From DASTGO01 sp035719045 (GTDB taxonomy: Bacteria; Actinomycetota; Actinomycetes; Actinomycetales; Kineosporiaceae): a stretch of DNA of 16,349 nt. The stretch lies in NCBI GenBank assembly GCA_035719045.1, contig DASTGO010000417.1:1-16349 (forward strand), written 5' to 3'. Below, piece by piece: positions 13,227 to 16,349 of this stretch. Both the position numbers and the translations under genes were made by a program. The notes beneath the pieces were generated by a model. The model was not told the DNA's origin and did not search any database. It saw nothing but the letters and a program-made list of their open reading frames with translations. Numbering within the stretch: position 1 is the stretch's first letter; the number at the start of each line of letters is the position of its first letter.

Positions 13227-13496
13227 GGCAACTCATCCTTCACATCGTTGGCGTGACTGGTGGAGCTGGTCATTTCCCTTGTGGTGGACCGGATTTCGTG
13301 CCTGGCTACGCGCGTCACCCGGGCGATGGCCCCCCGAGCCACCTCCACCTTCCCCCATCAGCCGCCGGATGGGCGGCCCGGAGGGCCCAGGTTCCGGCGT
13401 TTCCCCCGGCGAGTCAGGTCACACTTACTGTCAAGATCACGAATTTCTGGGAAGAAGGTCCCGCGCCCGGCAGGGCATACGGCGGAGCCTGGAGTC
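13227..13496. promoter_or_regulatory. Divergent region between the Cys-rich peptide and metal ATPase genes
   Basis: This is a 270-base divergent region that must hold both promoters. A 15-base segment (13259-13273) repeats the start region of the peptide gene (13212-13226) with one mismatch. No palindrome typical of a known metal regulator was seen. A minus-strand TTGACA (complement of 13429-13434) lacks a matching -10. Confidence 0.45.
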
Positions 13497-15830
13497 ATGC
13501 GTACGCTGCGCAACCATCCGGATGCAGCCTTCTTCGCTGCCACCACGATCCTGCTCGCGGCAGGCATCCTCGTCCGCCTCACCCGGTCCGACCCGTTCGG
13601 GGCCGACCTGGCCGACGGGCTGTGGGCCGCCTCTGCGGTGCTGGCGTTCGGGCTCGCCCTGGGCTGGGTGGTCGCGGCGGCCCGGCACCGCCGTTCCACG
13701 GTGGACGTCATCGCCCTGCTGGCCCTGGGCGGTTCGCTGGCGGTCGGAGAACCGCTGGCCGCCGCGGTGATCGCCTGGATGCTGGCCACCGGGCGGGTCC
13801 TGGAGGAGATGGCCCAGCACCGGGCCAGCCGCGAGCTGGGCCTGCTCGTGCAGCGGGCACCCCGGACGGCCCGGCGCCGGGAGGAGGACCAGATCGTCGA
13901 GATCGGCGTCGACGACGTGGTCCGCGGGGACGTCCTGGTCGTGGGTCCGGGTGAGGTGGTCCCGGTGGACGGACACCTGGTCGGGCCGGGAGTCCTGGAC
14001 GAGTCCGCGCTCACCGGGGAGGCGCTGCCGGTGGAACGGGAGCCGGGCGGCCAGGTCCGCAGCGGGACGGTCAACGCCGGGTCTGCGCTGTCCCTGGTGG
14101 CCAGCGCGGCGGCCGCCGACAGCACCTACGCCCAACTGCTGCGGCTGGTCGAGCAGGCACAGGCCTCCTCGGCACCGTTCGTACGGTCCGCGGACCGCAT
14201 CGCCGCCGGGTTCGTGCCGCTCACCCTGGCGCTGGCCGGGGCGTCCTGGTGGCTGAGCGGGGATGCGGTCCGGGCGGTGGCCGTCCTCGTGGTCGCCACC
14301 CCGTGCCCGCTGCTGCTGGCCGCTCCGATCGCCTTCATGTCCGGCCTGTCCCGGGCGGCCAGGGCCGGGGTGGTGGTCAAGGGCGGGGCGGCGCTGGAAC
14401 GGCTCGGGGCGGGGCGGGTCCTGCTGTTCGACAAGACCGGCACGCTCACCGAGGGCCGGCCCCGGGTCGTCGACGTGATCGCCGCCGAACCGGAACTGGT
14501 CGACGCCGAGGAGGTCCTGCGCCTGGCGGCCTCGCTGGACCAGGTCAGCCCGCACGTACTGGCGGATGCGATCGTCACCGCCGGACGGGCCCGCGGGCTG
14601 CCCCTGGAGCTGCCGGAGGACGTCCGGGAACGGGCGGGGTACGGGGTGGAGGGCCTGGTCGGCAGGCGGACCGTCCGGCTCGGCCGGGCCGGCTGGGTGC
14701 TGGGCGACAGTCCCGGACCGTGGGCCGCACGGATCCGCCGCCGGGCCGGGCTGGAGGGCTCGCTGTCGGTGTACCTCGCGGTGGACGGCAGGCCGGCGGG
14801 CGGGATCCTGCTGGAGGACCCGGTCCGTACCGATGCACCGCGGATGATGCGGGCCCTGCGCCGGGCCGGGATCCAGCGGGTGGTGCTGCTCACCGGGGAC
14901 CGGGCGGATGTCGCGGAGGCGGTCGGGCGGATCGTCGGGGTCGACGCCGTGCACGCCGAGCACGACCCGCAGGAGAAGCTGTCCGTGGTCCTCACCGAGA
15001 GCCGCAACGGCGCCACCGTGATGGTCGGGGACGGGGTGAACGACGCGCCCGCGCTGGCGGCCGCCGGGGTCGGGGTCGCGCTGGCCGCCCGGGGGGCGAC
15101 CGCCTCCTCCGAGACCGCTGACGTGGTGCTCACGGTGGACCGGGTGGACGCCCTGGCCGTGGCCATCGAGGTCGCCCACCGGTCGGTGCGGATCGCCCGG
15201 GCGGCCGTCGTGGTCGGGATGGGGCTGTCCGGGCTGGCGATGGCCGTGGCCGCCGCGGGGCTGCTGCCGCCCACCGCGGGCGCGGTGCTCCAGGAGGGAA
15301 TCGACGTGGTGGCCATCCTGATCGCACTGCAGGCGGTGCTCCCCGGGCCCAGCCGGGCGGTCCGGCTCACCCCCGCCGACTCCGAGCTGGTCCGGACCCT
15401 GCGCGCCGAGCACACCGGGGTCCGCCCGCTGGTCGAACGGGTCCGGACCGTCTCGGACGCGGTGGCCCCCGGCTGCGACCTGCAGCCGGTCCGGGACCTG
15501 CTGACCCGGCTGGAGGAGCAGCTCCTACCGCATGAGCGGGCCGAGGAGCGGTTGCTGTACCCGGTGATGGCCCGGGTGCTGGGCGGCGACGACCCCACCG
15601 GGGCGATGAGCCGGGCACATGCGGAGATCGAGCACCAGGTGGGGCGCCTGCGCCGGCTGCTGTCCGAGCTGCCCCCGGACGGCCCGGCCGACCCGGCGGA
15701 CGCCGTCGAACTGCAGCGGCTGCTCTACGGCCTGTACGCCGTGCTGCGGCTGCACAACGCCCAGGAGGACGAGGGCATGTTCAGTCTGGTCACCGACATG
15801 CCGCAGACCGCAAGCCCGGCGGCCATCTGA
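13497..15830 (+). CDS. P1B-5-type heavy-metal ATPase with C-terminal hemerythrin domain
   Basis: A 777-residue membrane pump. Early membrane segments lie near 11-28, 41-62 and 70-97. The actuator domain has TGEA (173-176). The metal-site helix has VVATPCPLLLAAP (T268-P-C270-P), the TPCP form of subgroup P1B-5. Then come the phosphorylation motif DKTGT (Asp312), TGD (466) and GDGVND (511-516), and final helices at about 566-615. The N-domain reads SPHVLA at 351-356, with Pro and His in the reverse order of the usual HP. There is no N-terminal CxxC metal-binding domain. Residues 636-770 form a hemerythrin-like domain: EHTGVRPLV, LPHERAEERLLYP, RAHAEIEHQV and RLHNAQEDEG supply the His/Glu ligands. 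C-terminal hemerythrin domains are characteristic of P1B-5, whose studied members export Ni and Fe. The ATG at 13497 has GGCGGAG 9 bases upstream; the longer frame to 13260 is not credible. Confidence 0.93.
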   Translation: MRTLRNHPDAAFFAATTILLAAGILVRLTRSDPFGADLADGLWAASAVLAFGLALGWVVAAARHRRSTVDVIALLALGGSLAVGEPLAAAVIAWMLATGRVLEEMAQHRASRELGLLVQRAPRTARRREEDQIVEIGVDDVVRGDVLVVGPGEVVPVDGHLVGPGVLDESALTGEALPVEREPGGQVRSGTVNAGSALSLVASAAAADSTYAQLLRLVEQAQASSAPFVRSADRIAAGFVPLTLALAGASWWLSGDAVRAVAVLVVATPCPLLLAAPIAFMSGLSRAARAGVVVKGGAALERLGAGRVLLFDKTGTLTEGRPRVVDVIAAEPELVDAEEVLRLAASLDQVSPHVLADAIVTAGRARGLPLELPEDVRERAGYGVEGLVGRRTVRLGRAGWVLGDSPGPWAARIRRRAGLEGSLSVYLAVDGRPAGGILLEDPVRTDAPRMMRALRRAGIQRVVLLTGDRADVAEAVGRIVGVDAVHAEHDPQEKLSVVLTESRNGATVMVGDGVNDAPALAAAGVGVALAARGATASSETADVVLTVDRVDALAVAIEVAHRSVRIARAAVVVGMGLSGLAMAVAAAGLLPPTAGAVLQEGIDVVAILIALQAVLPGPSRAVRLTPADSELVRTLRAEHTGVRPLVERVRTVSDAVAPGCDLQPVRDLLTRLEEQLLPHERAEERLLYPVMARVLGGDDPTGAMSRAHAEIEHQVGRLRRLLSELPPDGPADPADAVELQRLLYGLYAVLRLHNAQEDEGMFSLVTDMPQTASPAAI

Positions 15831-15883
15831 CCGCGTGGTCGCCCATCTGACCGGATGACCGCCACCTGACCTGCCTGGTCGCC
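15824..15883. repeat. Three imperfect 20-bp tandem repeats over the ATPase stop codon
   Basis: CATCTGACCGCGTGGTCGCC (15824-15843) is followed by CATCTGACCGGATGACCGCC (15844-15863) and ACCTGACCTGCCTGGTCGCC (15864-15883). Each contains a TGA; the first TGA (15828-15830) is the real stop of the ATPase. It fills most of the 64 bases between the convergent ATPase and CopD-like genes. No terminator hairpin was identified there. Confidence 0.7.
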
Positions 15884-15894
15884 GGGCCGTCCCC

Positions 15895-16349
15895 TCAGTG
15901 CACGGTGTACGTGGCGGTGGCCGCATAGTCGGTGGTGGCGTCGGTGTGCACCTGCGCGGTCAGGGTCCAGGTGCCGGCGGCGGGGACGGCGATCCCCTCG
16001 GCGGTCGCGTGCCCGTCACCGGTGGGGGCGAAGGTGAACCGGATCGGGCCGAGCTTCTGGTTCCGCTCGACCAGGGTCGCGTCGACCCTCCGGAAGCGCA
16101 GCACGGCGCCCGTCCCGCTGGAGGCGTACAGGTGCACCGTCTCCAGGCCGACCCGGGTCGGGGCCACGTCGAGGACCACGCTGATCGTCGTGCCGTCATT
16201 TCCCTGTCCGGTGACGGTGGCCGAGAACGGCGGGGCGTAGGCCACCCTCGCGGGGACGGCGTCCACCAGGACGGCGGTCAGCGCGAGGACGACCAGCCCG
16301 ACCCCGGCCTCCGCGACCACCGAAGCCCGCAGCCGGGACAGCGCGGCCG
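15895..16349 (-). CDS. CopD-like / CopC-D copper-resistance-type membrane protein, C-terminal part (runs off right edge)
   Basis: Only the last 150 or so residues are in the window; the frame is open to the right edge. It starts within AALSRLRASVVAEAGVGLVV, and LALTAVLVDAVPARVAYAPP follows. The hydrophobic stretch from about ASVVAEAG to TAVLV is the final membrane helix of a CopD domain. After it comes an extracytoplasmic beta-sandwich (FSATVTGQG, ISVVLDVAPTRVGLETVHLY, FTFAPTGDG, AAGTWTLTAQVHTD), the tail usual for actinobacterial CopC-CopD fusions or YcnJ-like copper-import or resistance proteins. An internal GTG at 16320 is not the true start because the conserved helix begins before it. 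It converges with the P1B-5 ATPase, 64 bases apart. Copper is the family expectation; the substrate is not shown here. Confidence 0.8.
   Translation of the reverse strand, partial: AALSRLRASVVAEAGVGLVVLALTAVLVDAVPARVAYAPPFSATVTGQGNDGTTISVVLDVAPTRVGLETVHLYASSGTGAVLRFRRVDATLVERNQKLGPIRFTFAPTGDGHATAEGIAVPAAGTWTLTAQVHTDATTDYAATATYTVH

Noticed and set aside
13429..13434. TTGACA on the minus strand as a promoter for the Cys-rich peptide
   Set aside because: No -10-like sequence 15-19 bases downstream, and it is about 200 bases from the start codon, so it was not called as a promoter.
13260..13496. 79-residue N-terminal extension of the ATPase
   Set aside because: It is Arg/Pro-rich without metal-binding CxxC or membrane character. 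ATG 13497 with GGCGGAG upstream starts right before the first membrane segment.
13437..15413. 658-codon minus-strand open frame opposite the ATPase
   Set aside because: A shadow of the P-type ATPase, rich in Gly/Pro/His/Asp without motifs, while the plus strand shows every ATPase signature.

Overview
The window is very GC-rich and its coding genes have strong G/C bias at codon position 3. It uses GTG starts freely, has at least two apparently leaderless genes, and carries families typical of actinomycetes: XRE/DUF5753 with DUF397, the DUF574-type methyltransferase, a DUF2089 zinc ribbon and an Acg-like nitroreductase. It is therefore chromosomal DNA of a high-GC actinobacterium. The remains of a chemoreceptor fused to a PilZ domain suggest an ancestor with taxis and cyclic-di-GMP signalling. 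The genus cannot be fixed from the sequence alone. No tRNA, rRNA, CRISPR array or insertion sequence was seen.

Layout. (1) 1-1541, signalling debris: the 5' end of a PAS-domain gene runs off the left edge on the minus strand, and a decayed chemoreceptor-PilZ pseudogene lies on the plus strand. (2) 1576-4076, regulators: a DUF397 protein and its XRE/DUF5753 partner (Scr2/Scr1-like) lie on the minus strand. Both are preceded by the same palindrome, three copies in all. A small winged-helix protein with a hairpin-rich leader follows on the plus strand. (3) 4077-7161: a DUF574-type methyltransferase diverges from a NUDIX hydrolase. A leaderless two-gene operon follows (SHOCT-like/DUF4097-like protein and DUF2089 zinc-ribbon protein). 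(4) 7162-7873: an intergenic stretch with tandem terminators, then a small XRE regulator. (5) 7874-12846, a metabolic module: a TetR regulator and an Acg-family nitroreductase are transcribed to the left. A sphingosine-1-phosphate-lyase-like PLP enzyme and an FGGY kinase are transcribed to the right. Two mirror-image 21-bp operator-like sites lie between the two transcripts. (6) 12847-16349, a metal-handling region: an unlisted 36-residue peptide with six cysteines (minus strand) diverges from a P1B-5-type metal ATPase carrying a C-terminal hemerythrin domain. The C-terminal end of a CopD-like membrane protein converges on the ATPase.

How the genes may work together. In the metabolic module a kinase and a phosphate-dependent retro-aldol lyase could act in sequence (phosphorylate, then cleave), with TetR controlling both directions. 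In the metal region the ATPase would export a transition metal such as Fe(II), Ni(II) or Co(II), with its hemerythrin domain as a redox, oxygen or iron sensor. The Cys-rich peptide would be a candidate metal-binding partner. These functional links are inferences from gene order, motifs and regulatory sites.
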